A stretch of DNA of 64,000 bases, from contig ML978163.1 in NCBI GenBank assembly GCA_010015745.1, forward strand, positions 62,001 through 126,000, read 5' to 3'. Each line of letters opens with the position of its first letter. Positions within the stretch are counted from its first letter, which is position 1. Positions 46,536-56,976 of this stretch are shown here, piece by piece. Source of the stretch: Setomelanomma holmii. Its lineage: Eukaryota; Ascomycota; Dothideomycetes; Pleosporales; Phaeosphaeriaceae. The notes under the pieces are model-generated. The model made no database searches. It worked only from the letters and a program-made list of their open reading frames with translations, and had not been told where the DNA came from. The position numbers were made by a program, and so were the translations under genes.

Positions 46536-47237
46536 ATGGCAAAGTCGCTGGCTACACATCTTTCACACAAAAGCGCATTGTGCCTTCTGCCGCCCGCGAG
46601 TATCACGCCGCCTGTAGAGGCAGTCAGGAAAATACACGACAAGCACTTTGAGAGGTGGCCACCCCATATCAATCTGCTATACCCATTCCTGGCGTCGCCT
46701 TCCGAAGTCAATGCAAATGCAGAAGAGGGTGCAGCCCCGCATCTGAAGGAAGATATACGCGTCCGCATACGAAAAGCAGTCAAGCCTTTCTTACCATTTC
46801 ATGTTTCCCTCCAAGCCGATCCCCCTGGAGTCTTCTCGCACAGCAGCAAAAGCAAGACAGTGTGGCTTGGACCATCGACACAAAGCGTACAGGATCTCCA
46901 AGCAGCACTCCAGGCTGAGTTCGCAGAGTGTGACGCGGATCAAAGACCATTCTCACCTCACTTATCAGTAGGGCAGGCGCGTAGTGACCAGGCAGCCAAG
47001 GCCGTGGGAAAGGAGATCAAAGACAGCATTCTTAAATTTATCGCAGAGCAAAAGGAAGAAGACGCTGTAGCACTAGACTGGTATGTTGACCAGGTCTTCG
47101 TCATTGAGCGCAAGGGCTACAACGGTCGTTTCAAGGTCGTTGGAAGCGTTGAGTTGGGCAAGGAACAGCATCTTATTTCTGCTTTGCCTGCTCCTCGAGC
47201 ATCTCTTTGGCGGGTATGGTTGCATACCTGCTCATGA
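46536..47237 (+). CDS. 2H phosphoesterase-like (LigT/RNA-ligase fold) protein
   Basis: A 233-residue single-exon protein. Two histidine motifs spaced as in the 2H superfamily are visible: PPHINLLYPF (residues about 42-51) and SPHLSVGQ (about 146-153). Between them is a beta-strand pattern (FHVSLQADPPGVFSHSSKSKTVWL). The family acts on 2'-5' or cyclic phosphate ends of RNA; here the first motif has Asn in place of Thr/Ser at H-x-T, so activity is uncertain. The start ATG at 46536 (MAKSLATHLSHKSALCLLPP) is chosen because homologous character begins there. The last 22 codons overlap the convergent cupin gene, and the tail after SVELGKEQ may be a non-ancestral extension. Confidence 0.75.
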   Translation: MAKSLATHLSHKSALCLLPPASITPPVEAVRKIHDKHFERWPPHINLLYPFLASPSEVNANAEEGAAPHLKEDIRVRIRKAVKPFLPFHVSLQADPPGVFSHSSKSKTVWLGPSTQSVQDLQAALQAEFAECDADQRPFSPHLSVGQARSDQAAKAVGKEIKDSILKFIAEQKEEDAVALDWYVDQVFVIERKGYNGRFKVVGSVELGKEQHLISALPAPRASLWRVWLHTCS

Positions 47238-47751
47238 CCTCGATATTCTTCTCCTTGCTCATCCTCTCGTCGCTCTTGCTTATTTCCGCCAGCGTCTTGA
47301 AGTAATCAATGTAGAAGGCTGGGGTGTAGGTGTTGAAGAACTTCGCCTCCTCATTCGTTGGGTTCGAGAAAGTGTGTGGTGCGCGAATTGGAACGGTAAC
47401 ATAATCGCCAACATGCGCATCGTGGTATTCGCCATCTGGCGCATGGAAGCGCACCACGCCCTGTGTGACGAGGAAGGTCTCATCGTGCATCTCGTGCCAG
47501 TGCGCTGGTGGGCCCGCTGTGTTTGGTGGAAGTGTGAACTCTGCGGAGCCTAATCGATTATCTGGGGTACGTCAGTACCCAATGAGCGAATTTGGTTGGT
47601 TGCGACTACTACCTGTCCTCGATCCGTCTTCCATGATCCTGCAGGTGATATGACCAAGCTTTAGGATCTCTCCTGACTTGGCCGAGACGAAGTTAATGGG
47701 TCGTCGCGGCATCTTCATGCTCGCCAGAGCTTGTCTAGCGTCGTCGTCCAT
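47173..47751 (-). CDS. cupin-domain (quercetin dioxygenase-like) protein
   Basis: A 175-residue cupin from exons 47751-47613 and 47561-47173 (51-bp GT-AG intron, join SRT-DNRLGSAE). Cupin motif 1 is GPPAHWHEMHDETFLVTQG, with the metal ligands His, His and Glu; motif 2 is VPIRAPHTFSN, with the last His. It is similar to small single-domain cupins annotated as quercetin 2,3-dioxygenase-like. An upstream in-frame ATG at 47784 would add 11 residues (MKRLAITNSSI). The last 65 bp overlap the coding end of the 2H-like gene on the opposite strand. Confidence 0.86.
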
Positions 47752-48371
47752 GATGCTGCTGTTAGTGATAGCTAAACGTTTCAAGTAACGATCGCGAAAA
47801 TGGACTGAATGCGAAGTGGACGGTTAATGAGTGAAAAGGTTAGTGAGATGTGAAGACCAGAAAGCTGGTAGGCGTTGCCGGCTGATATCGGGCATGGAGC
47901 GGAGCTGTAAGACTGCGGGCGGAGAGCCGGTCGCGGCGAAGCTCATCGCAAGCAGCTCATGTTCAGAGCCATGAAGGCAGCGCGGAAGGCCCAAATTTGA
48001 TGGAAGCTTGCAACGGCTCGTTCTCCAAGGATTCGGCTGTTTGACAAATCACTATAGTTGTCTCAAGATAAATGAATTGCGACTTGGAAAGAGTGAATGT
48101 CTACCCCACATTCCGAATGGCGTTAGTGCGGGGAAGCAACAATTGCGGACCTCCGACGGCGCTTTCCTTCCACGACTAAGTCGCAGTGTTCCTGCAGTAG
48201 CGACTTCCATCATCAGGCAACAGCTGTGGATCGTAATGAGCGTCAGTAGGGCGCGGCGCGTTCAGCTGGTGGGATCTCACAGTTTCCCTCCATTAACCTC
48301 TATTGTTTTTCGCAATCAAGTACAGCACGCTGTCGTTTCAAGCTCCAAGCTACTCCAAAGGCATCGCCAAA
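47752..48371. other. divergent promoter region, nothing else seen
   Basis: About 620 bp between the cupin and UCH genes. No coding pattern. Confidence 0.4.
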
Positions 48372-49103
48372 ATGGCCAAGAAACTCTTCACGGTCTTAGA
48401 AAACAACCCAGAAGTAATGAACCACCTCGCCCAAGCCCTTGGTCTGGACACCAACCTCTCCTTCTACGACATCTACTCCCTCACCGACCCTGATCTGCTC
48501 GCCTTCATCCCCCGTCCTGTCTACGCTTTACTCGTCATCATCCCCCTGACACCAACATGGCACGAAGCACGCCAGTCAGAAGATAAAGACAAGGCCGAGT
48601 ACGCGGGTAAAGGTTCCGACGAACCCGTGATATGGTTCAAGCAGACCATCGGCAATGCTTGTGGGAGTATAGGTTTGGTGCACTGTTTGCTCAATAGCGA
48701 GGCGTCGGGGCACATCAAGCCCGATTCCACCCTGGAGCAAATTCGTAAGGACGCATTGCCAAAGACGATTTGGGACCGGGCACAGGTGCTCGAGGACTCG
48801 GACGCGTTTGAAAAGGCGCATGCCGAAGCTGCGAAGTTGGGGGATACGGCTGCACCCACACCTCAGTCTGACGAGCATACCGGTCAGCATTTTGTCGCAT
48901 TTGTGAAGGCGAGAGATGGGCATTTGTGGGAGCTTGAGGGCGCTCGGAAAGGGCCGTTAGATCGAGGCGCGCTGAAAGACGATGAGGATGTGCTGAGTCC
49001 TGCGGCGTTAGAGAAGGGGCTAGGAAGACTGATTAAGATTGAGTCGGAGAGGGGTGGGGATTTGAGGTTTTCGGCTATTGCGTTGGCGAATAATCTTGAT
49101 TGA
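48372..49103 (+). CDS. ubiquitin C-terminal hydrolase (UCH-L3/Yuh1 type)
   Basis: A 243-residue cysteine protease that removes small adducts from the C-terminus of ubiquitin. Start MAKKLFTVLENNPEVMNHL matches the family opening FxxLExNPxV. Catalytic residues are visible in order: oxyanion Gln and nucleophile Cys in WFKQTIGNACGSIGL, His in GQHFVAFV, and the acidic residue in the DGHLWELEGARKGP loop. The C-terminal block FSAIALANNLD is typical. The frame is open upstream to 48303, so a longer start is possible, but the ATG at 48372 fits the family. Single exon and intact. Confidence 0.93.
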   Translation: MAKKLFTVLENNPEVMNHLAQALGLDTNLSFYDIYSLTDPDLLAFIPRPVYALLVIIPLTPTWHEARQSEDKDKAEYAGKGSDEPVIWFKQTIGNACGSIGLVHCLLNSEASGHIKPDSTLEQIRKDALPKTIWDRAQVLEDSDAFEKAHAEAAKLGDTAAPTPQSDEHTGQHFVAFVKARDGHLWELEGARKGPLDRGALKDDEDVLSPAALEKGLGRLIKIESERGGDLRFSAIALANNLD

Positions 49104-49332
49104 GACCACATGATTATATTGCACGAAATGAAGATTGGACATGCACGACGATGTGCTCGAGTCAACGCCCGAGGATCGTGTACTCGAGCTATCTCTCCCT
49201 CTGCTCTTCACTCACCCCGAGCTTTGCCAAATCCAATCAATCCAGCATACCTTGGAGTCGACCCGCTAACAGACATCTCCTACACTAACACCAATCCCAT
49301 CCTAAGTTAATTCCATTATCCTGCCATCCAAC

Positions 49333-50016
49333 TCAATCATCTTTGCCGTCGAGACGCGGCCCACCCAGCCCCTGAGACACAGCAACAAGGAAAAGCGCTA
49401 TCAGACCGGAGAAACCCGCAATAGCCGCAGTCGCCCGTATTACATTCGGACTTCGGGCCTTCTTACCAAGAGCCACCTCGCGCGAGTCGGAGGCAGTTTG
49501 GCCCGAGGCAGGGTAAGTCTGGCACTCGATGTCCTCGGTGCGATGGGCACGGCGCTTGAAGAGACGGACGAAGGAGTTGCGCCTGGGGGGTGGGCGTGGA
49601 GGCAATTCGGTTAGGAAGACCGACTGTAGCTCAGCGGGGTCGAATATGGGGACTGAGCGGACGTGGGTGTCGTCGAATCGAGGCTCAGGAGTTGTGGGTG
49701 TTGCTGCTTGGACGGTAGCCTCCTTGACCTGGTTTACAGGCTCGGGAAGAGGAACAAGGTTGATCGTGTCGAGAGCATGTGGTTTCTCGGCATTTGAGAA
49801 GCTAATTGAAGGTTTGGGATTGGTCTGATCTATAATGGACAGAGGGTGCTGCGTGACCGGCTCAATTGTGGCGAAGATGCGAGGAAAGGTATCTGCGATG
49901 TCTTGTTCAGACATAGTGGTGGTAGAGTTCTCCTGCTCCCAGGAATTTGCATCAGCCTTGGTACTCATGCTTGGGCTCGTGATGTGCTCGGCTGTATGTT
50001 CTGAGGTCGAAGGCAT
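49333..50016 (-). CDS. hypothetical protein with a C-terminal membrane segment
   Basis: A 227-residue single-exon protein I do not recognise. It is hydrophilic and rich in Ser/Thr/Pro/Glu for about 190 residues, with a proline-arginine cluster (LPPRPPPRRNSFVRLFKRR) around residue 140. Near the C-terminus there is one hydrophobic segment (ATAAIAGFSGLIALFLVAVS). This predicts a tail-anchored membrane protein. It faces away from the small membrane protein gene at 50389, with about 370 bp between their starts. Confidence 0.55.
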   Translation of the reverse strand: MPSTSEHTAEHITSPSMSTKADANSWEQENSTTTMSEQDIADTFPRIFATIEPVTQHPLSIIDQTNPKPSISFSNAEKPHALDTINLVPLPEPVNQVKEATVQAATPTTPEPRFDDTHVRSVPIFDPAELQSVFLTELPPRPPPRRNSFVRLFKRRAHRTEDIECQTYPASGQTASDSREVALGKKARSPNVIRATAAIAGFSGLIALFLVAVSQGLGGPRLDGKDD

Positions 50017-50388
50017 CGTGGTGGAGTCGAAGTTGAGTGTGCTGCAGTTGTGATTTCTTCCTTCTGATTATGGTTCTTGGTAGAACAGAGGTGAGTGGAA
50101 TATGTAGCAAGGGGCTAGCTTGGATTGGAGAGGGCGAAGGCTGCGATGTTGGGCGGCGCTGGAGATGTAGTGAAATCGCGGACACTGCGCACTCCTTTCT
50201 TTCACTGCCGCTGTGTGATGAAGTAGCCGCCCCTTGACCTCCTTGATGAAATTTCATACTGCTCTTGCTTGTTACGGCCATGAATATCTGAAGTCTCAAC
50301 ACAACTCACCATCGGGCCACTGCGGACACATTGGTCTTTACAATCATCTAAACTTATACGTACGCAGATCGCCAGGACTTCGAACACG
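50017..50388. other. short divergent promoter region
   Basis: Lies between two small membrane-protein genes. No other feature. Confidence 0.4.
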
Positions 50389-50757
50389 ATGCGCTTCCCC
50401 GAAGTTGACATCGAATTACACCCTCGAACTCATACCAGCACCACGTTGACATCCTTAGAATTAGATCGGTTATTGGTGGCCAACATCTTCATTCCGAGAA
50501 CCGAGATGGTCAGCGATATTGAGCTGGGTTTCTTTGCGCACGAGAGCGGCGAGCAGATACGAACTCGGCGATCGCGGAGACGCAAGATACTAGTGACGGC
50601 AGTGGCCGCTTTTGGAACGCTGGGCATGCTGGGCTGGGTCGCAGCGATGACAATCTTGATGCGACCGTCAGCGGGGGTATTGGGTAGAAGGAGCACCGTT
50701 ACAAACGGTGAGTGCGACCATAGAGAACTGCTGCGAGACTTCCGCATTGCTCTTTAA
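50389..50757 (+). CDS. hypothetical small membrane protein
   Basis: A 122-residue frame starting MRFPEVDIELHPRTH. It has an acidic/polar N-terminal half with two DIEL motifs, a basic patch (RTRRSRRRK) and a hydrophobic segment (ILVTAVAAFGTLGMLGWVAA) with a further hydrophobic turn. A strong donor-like sequence (GGTGAGTGC) at about 50708 hints that the real 3' end may be spliced. No family recognised. It resembles the protein at 29770 in having a DIEL motif and a basic residue cluster before the membrane segment. Confidence 0.45.
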   Translation: MRFPEVDIELHPRTHTSTTLTSLELDRLLVANIFIPRTEMVSDIELGFFAHESGEQIRTRRSRRRKILVTAVAAFGTLGMLGWVAAMTILMRPSAGVLGRRSTVTNGECDHRELLRDFRIAL

Positions 50758-50779
50758 CTTCGCAAGAATTCATGCTTGA

Positions 50780-52355
50780 TCAAACCTCACCAGGACCCGG
50801 ACTTGATCTCGGCGACACGGAGAGTCGTAAGCTGTTCAAGAACTTCTTGATCGCGCTTGGCAGGTCTGGGTCGTTCCAAGCTCTCTTGACAATTGCCATG
50901 TAAGGCGCGTCTACCACTGGATTGCGCTGCATGAACAGCATCGTATTTCCGAGCGGGAAGGATATCGACGTCGCCCCTGTGGCGCCAAATTCTGGTCGGA
51001 AGAAGTATGCCACTGAGCGTGTGATAAGCCGGGCAAAGTGTCGTGGATGAGGACGGTCAGGATGTGTGCAGCTTTCATCCCATGGGGGCACGCCGGAGGC
51101 GGTATCGAGCGCTGTATAGAGCAGGAGGGACGTCACCCAATAGCGTGTAGTCAAGCAAGCCACTTCGTAGTTCCCAAATGTGATTGGTGTTGGGTTAATG
51201 GTTGCTGGCGTGAGGATCTCGTGTTCGTTCGTGGCAAGCCATTCTTCTAGCTTCATGTGTAGGGTCCAGCATTTTGCGCTTGTCACGAGATCTCTTGCTT
51301 CGTCCTCCGGACTTCCTGAGCTAAGATTACCCCAGCGATCGACGTTTTCGAGAATTTCCGGAATGGCAGCCGTGATGTCGAGAAGACTATCATTTGGAGT
51401 CTTGATTCGACCCCTCCAAGGTAGAATTTTCCAGATCTCCTCGTTCAACACTGTCCTCTTTCGCAGCCTCACCGCGGCAATGAGTGGTCGCCATCTTGCA
51501 CTGGCGAACATGGAGTGTGCATCGTCGTCAGTATATGCTGCAGGACCGCGAGCTACTATAAGATCCTTTTCCCCTTCTGCATGTTTGAGCCAGCTGTTGG
51601 CTTGGTTGCCAGTGTTTTCCTCCGCACCGAACAGAATCTCAAATAGAGCCATGACACGGGGAATGGCTAGCACAGCTGTGCTTCTACTTCGGCTTGGACT
51701 CGCCAAGGCTCTTCTGGTCTCCGCCAAAGCCTTACCGTACAGATTCCGGCCATGCGCTGCGAGGCTCGAGTCGTTCATTTGCTTGCTAAGGGCTACCGTT
51801 CCGATGGCTGATATCGCTAGGCGAAGTGCTTCATCTCGAGTACTTAGCACAGGAACGATGCCTACTATCTCTTTACCGTCCCAATTCGTAACGGATGAAT
51901 TGATCTGGGGAAGATACAAGGATATGAACGCTTCTAGACTCTTCTCCTCGTAGGCCGAGCGGCAGAGGCTTAAAGGTAGGGTGAAGCCCGACGGGAGTGG
52001 CTGCCTCGCGTTCCGGCGCGCCACAGCGGCTTGAGTAGTCCTGACCTGCAAGCTGCCATTTCGCAGGGGTTGATCCACATCCTTGGTCCGGAATGTATTG
52101 GACCCTGATGAAGCACGGTTCGTTTGATGTCTCGCGCCTTCATCCAGGTAGACGAAGATACGGTCGGCATCGTAGCCTCCACATGTTATACCTCGCTCCT
52201 GGCACTGTCCACATGCTGGTTGTTTGAGATCACACTACAGCCATTAGCTCATCTCAGTATCTCGCGTCTTGCCGTGCATTGCATGACGAACTTACCCCCT
52301 TCTTCCTCTTGCGGCAAGTGATGCATCCTTTCGATCGTCCCGGTACGCCCACCAT
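50780..52355 (-). CDS. Zn2Cys6 fungal-specific transcription factor
   Basis: A 504-residue regulator. Exon 1 (52355-52296) and exon 2 (52234-50780) join across a 61-bp GT-AG intron inside the zinc cluster. The first exon ends CITCRKRKKG and the second begins CDLKQPACGQCQERGITCGG, giving the six cysteines of the binuclear cluster. The remainder is the mostly helical fungal regulatory domain (LEAFISLYLPQIN, ALFEILFGAEENTG). The length is short but normal for the class. No co-oriented cluster partner indicates its targets; the nearest genes are small membrane proteins and a DUF2306-like protein. Confidence 0.9.
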
Positions 52356-53457
52356 GCTCGCTAATGTATGCAAAAGAGATAGATCGTACGCAGCGCAGAA
52401 TGGTCCAAAAGAGGAAAGGAGATTAGATGCGAAAGATCAAAGTTCCAGCGCGCCGCTATATACAATGGGCTTACAACGGGGGCCGTAATTGGTGCGCGGT
52501 CGTCAACGATGTGCAAGGCTGTACACAGACCGCTCTACGAGTCGCAAAGCATGGTAGCCAAAACATCGGAGTAATAGTGACTCCTACGGATTGCGCCCAC
52601 TTCGCGTGATGTCAGAATGCCGCTAGGTATCGAACGCATATGCCTGAATCGACCCGTGGTGGACACGAATTGGGTGGAGGGTCCTGACAGGAAGCTGTGT
52701 CATCACATCTACCATCACTGTCGTTCAAGTTACTAGTCGCATGTTGGGCGCCCGTGGCGAAAATCTCGTTCTGCTATTCGTGTGCTCGAGGATGGAGGGA
52801 AGGCGTCCAGCCGTTGACGCTTACCTGCATGAACGCGCCAAGATACGCCTTTCCCCTTTCAGCAGATAATGCGATCGGCCTCTGATTGGTTAAAAACACC
52901 CAATCGAGAGGGGAACAGCCTCATCACGCGTGGATGATCACATAAAACAGCCGGCCCGGATCTGCGCAGAGGTTCTTGAATCTTGATTGCGATCGGGTTC
53001 CTAGCCCCTCGATCTCGCGACCTTTGTCAACGCTTCCTTGCAAATTCCTGCCTGCCTGCACAATTCGAAACGGACCGTTTACAGTAGCGGCCACGCTGCC
53101 CACCGACGCGTCCTTCTCGTCGCATGGGCGTCCGTAACGGGCAACCCTTTGAAAGCAACATGATTGACTTATCTAGCGTACGCTGCGTCACTGGACTTGA
53201 AAAATGGCAGTGCATCTCTATGCAAACACACGTCTTTTCTATCGTCGACACAGAATCGACCGCAACGAGTTTAATGCCTGGATGATCGTCTAAACAGCAG
53301 AATGTATAAGAGAAACGCGATACTCGAAGAGATGGAGACTATAAGGAATTCAAACACTTCATGCACATATACACAAGCATCAGACAATACATCGATCGAC
53401 CTTTGTCCGTGATTACGACTTCCATCTACCAGTACAGCTTCATCTTCAATCTCAAAC
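52356..53457. other. divergent promoter region, nothing else seen
   Basis: About 1.1 kb between the Zn2Cys6 factor and the DUF2306-like gene. Only short frames. Confidence 0.4.
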
Positions 53458-54620
53458 ATGACCATCATGGCGACGCCCACACAACCGGCCGAGAAGGGTT
53501 TCAAAACCTGGGCGAGGAAAATACATAAGCCCATCGGATTCAGCAAGGGCTATAATTTTATTCTGTGGTTCATCTTCGCTGGCGCATTGTTCGGCTTCTC
53601 TCTCTCGCGCTTTATGTACCTCGACTTCAGCAAGGACTTTTGTCCTAAGGGCGGGTCCAAAGGCGCGACAGGCGCGGCACCAGGAGAATGCTATTACTAC
53701 CTCAACTTCGATCGGTACAAGATTGGGATTCTCCTGCATCTTGCTGGCATTTTACCCGCTTGCATCCTCGTGGTTCTACAGTTCACGCCATTCATTCGAC
53801 ACCGATGGATCATCGTGCATCGCATCTCGGGTTATGCCGCGCTCCTGTTATACACAATCTCTCTTGTCGGTGCTCTGATGATTGCGCGCCGCGCGTTCGG
53901 CGGCGGTCTTGATGTTCAAGTGTGGGTCGGCTTCGTTGGCATCGGAGTGTTGGTATGCTTCATCATATCATACATCAACATCAAGAGACTTCAAATTGAG
54001 CAACACCGCGCCTGGATGCTCAGAGGATGGTTTTACGTGAGTCATTCAACGAATCCCAATACGATTGTCTTACTAACTCTTTACAGGCTGGTTCCATCAT
54101 CACTAACCGCATTATCATGATCATTTGTGCGAATATTGCGACGAGCGGATACTACGTGGCCTGGTCTTGTGCAAAAATCGAAGCAACGCTACCGAAGCCG
54201 TCGTTGCTCCTAGCCTTCTACCCTGAGTGTGCGTCATATGCGAACGGCACAGATCCAAACCACGTTGCTGCCGTCAAGGCCAGCTTCTCTGGTAGTACCG
54301 GCGTGGAGATCGGCGCTGGTTTGGATGCGTCTTTCGGCATGGCTCTGTGGCTTGCTGTTGCGATCCATGCTATCGGCGTCGAGATCTACTTACACCTTAC
54401 TCCCAAGGAAGCGCAACGTCTGCGACAAGTCAGCTACCAACGACAACTTGAAGCGGGCATGCGCAACCCTGGGTCTGCGGGCTTGACTGCTAATCGCTTG
54501 GGTGATGCAGAACTGTGGTTTCCTGCTGGAGAGAAGGCGAGGAGCGATAACGAAAGTACCTTGGCGAGTGCATCGCTTCAAGACAGGGACGTTCAAGAAC
54601 AGAAACTGAGCGACGCATAG
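53458..54620 (+). CDS. multi-pass membrane protein, DUF2306-like
   Basis: A 370-residue integral membrane protein. Exons are 53458-54036 and 54087-54620 (50-bp GT-AG intron, join GWFY-AGSIITNR). About seven hydrophobic segments are visible, for example NFILWFIFAGALFGFS, ILLHLAGILPACILVVLQF, ALLLYTISLVGALMI and GFVGIGVLVCFIISY. The histidine-bearing motifs HRISGYAALLLY and QHRAWMLRGW are typical of the DUF2306 family of predicted membrane proteins. The C-terminal 90 residues are hydrophilic. An alternative ATG four codons in (MATPTQPAEK) is possible. Function unknown. Confidence 0.85.
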
Positions 54621-55776
54621 AGGAAGAGGGCCGAAGTCAGATTTGAAGGCGACTTTTATCAATATACTCCTGTATTCAGTCTTAATCTAACGTCATAAAG
54701 TATTCATTTCAGCTTTGACAGTACACTGCCTACCTTGTTGAATACTCCCTGAGCGATGATCCCACGTTATCTAATCGTGGTGCAAGATGGCCGTGGAGGT
54801 TTCAGCCTTGCAGTCTTCAAGGTAATTGACCGTCTCCAACTGGATCACCGGCCATGGACGTTACAATATATCGTAGGCCGGTGTTCGCCAGTGGCAGCAT
54901 ATTAGTCCTTCAAAATGAGGTTGTCTGGGTATAATGTGCTCATCTCCCTGAAAGTCTTGCGGGTGGCGCATTGTGCACCCAGACTTGGCCCTCTCCAGCA
55001 TGCAAGCACCGAAGCCAAACAATTCGCAAAAGGTGAGCAAAGTGCGTGCGTGTCAATCGAGTCAGGCAACGTGTGGAAGATTGGACACTAGACTTGTCAC
55101 ATTTCTTGCCTTCGTCGCTTTGGCCATTGAGAAGAAAGTCTGCTACCTCTAGTCAGCAGTCCCGCTATGCAAGTGAACCCATAATCAGGATTCTGCTATG
55201 TTTCATGCCTCACGCGGCAGCGTGCCAGTGAGCATGCAATGTTCAGCTTAGCGTCACCGCAACCTTAGCGAGGACAACGCCGGGAATAAGACCGATATGG
55301 AGCTCATCAAGAACACTGCATCAGAACACCACGACAAAGTGCTTTTCGCCAGATAATAATATGAGAATTCGAATTTCATATACTTTAGCTGTAGACAGCT
55401 TTTTCAGGCAAAATAAATACCCAGAATTGCGAGTTTGCATTGAGTTGTGATTCATCGTGCTGAACAATTATTCCCGGGCGCAAGCATTCAACCTCGTAGA
55501 TAGCCCTGGAATGATAGTGTTAATATTTCCGAAGTCAGCCTTCAACTTAAAAGAGAGGACAATATCCGTGGGACGTATAATTGGCAAGCAGCTCCCCTAT
55601 CAATTACCACATCGCGACACATTTGAACAAAAAAGACTTTCAGTACCTTTGCAGTTTGTCTGCCCGACCTAGTCAACTCCTCGAACAAGTCTACCTCACA
55701 CCATACGCCCATAGCCTCTCCAACACCTAATCACCCCTGCGCGGATCAAACTTTGCCTGCACGTGATCTGCCTAAT
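54621..55776. other. intergenic, nothing recognised
   Basis: About 1.15 kb, partly AT-rich around 55340-55460. No gene pattern seen. Confidence 0.4.
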
Positions 55777-55989
55777 ATGGACTCTCCTGCGCTGCTCATC
55801 TCGCTGGTGTACATCCTGGCAGCAAATGCAGCGCCAACCCCACCGCAGCCTAGCCCAGCAGACCCCGACGTCCGTTCTAGTTGGTCCAAAGAAGCCATCG
55901 TCGGTCTCACTAGCGTCTTCGTCGCCGTAACTGGCATCCTGGTCACGCTGATGGTCTCGAAGAAGCTGCGCAAGTGTCTTCGACGTTAG
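55777..55989 (+). CDS. small protein with signal peptide and membrane segment
   Basis: A 70-residue frame, MDSPALLISLVYILAANAA at the start looking like a signal peptide, then a proline-rich stretch (PTPPQPSPADPD) and a hydrophobic segment (AIVGLTSVFVAVTGILVTLM) followed by a basic end (SKKLRKCLRR). This topology is that of a very small type I membrane protein. No family is recognised and no splice sites are required. Coding status is plausible but unproven. Confidence 0.42.
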   Translation: MDSPALLISLVYILAANAAPTPPQPSPADPDVRSSWSKEAIVGLTSVFVAVTGILVTLMVSKKLRKCLRR

Positions 55990-56976
55990 TACTTACCCAG
56001 CCCTAGCAACTAAGGGATCGTGCCTAACGCAACCAAAGTTTGTTTGACTCGCAATCAGCGACATTCTATGCAGCAACTCCGCCAGAAGTATGACGAGTAC
56101 TTGGGATTCAAGGAGTGGCTGGAGATGACTGCCCTTTGACACCTTGTCATTACGTGCAAAGCCAATTGGAACGCTCAACTTGCCGAATACAAAGTCTCTG
56201 ACAAGATCTGACGAGTCACTTTTGGGTTATCCTGGATGATGGCAACGTCGACGTGGAAGTTGCCTACAGCTGAAATGCTTTCATTCAAATTTCCAAAGTG
56301 CTATCGTGATGGGGTCGAGTGTCGCGAGAGAGCCTGTTCTCAAGTCAACCGCATCGCATTGTCGCATACCACGTACAGTGCAAACTGCAATTTTACATAG
56401 AATTATTTTGGATATGACTGCGTAACAACCATTGCCTTGTTTTCTCCAATGAGGTGTTCTCGCATGTCATCCAAAGTCGCTCCGGTTTTAGGGGTTTGAC
56501 CAGCTTACAAGGCCTATCTCTCGGACATCAAGGGCAATCTTGACGAAGATCCCGATGTTCGTGGTCGTAAAGTGGTTGACGAGAGTCTGATGTGAAAGTA
56601 AAGAGGGCTTTGCATCTTATGTGTGCAAAGGTGGTAGCATCATGTTGGTGGGAGGCAGGAGAGGCCTTTTGGTGGCCAAAATCTAGCGGCATCGCACGGG
56701 CTCCTTCCTTCGTTCATCCACTCGCGCAACCACATCACCATTAACCACCGTCGTTCTGCACAGGACATGCTCTTTTCCCATACCAGCATGATCACCGCAC
56801 TCACATGGAGCACCTGCTACGATTGTTGATTCGACCGGAAATTCAACGCTTGCATTGGCGCCATTGCTGCCTTGACGCGTCATGCCTTCTAATACGCGAA
56901 TGGTCCGCGCTGTCAGGCGTCTGACATTCCTTTCGCAAGCGTCCACCTTCATAGCCATACCCCTCATAACTTGAGT
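55990..56976. other. intergenic, nothing recognised
   Basis: No supported gene or repeat. Confidence 0.4.
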
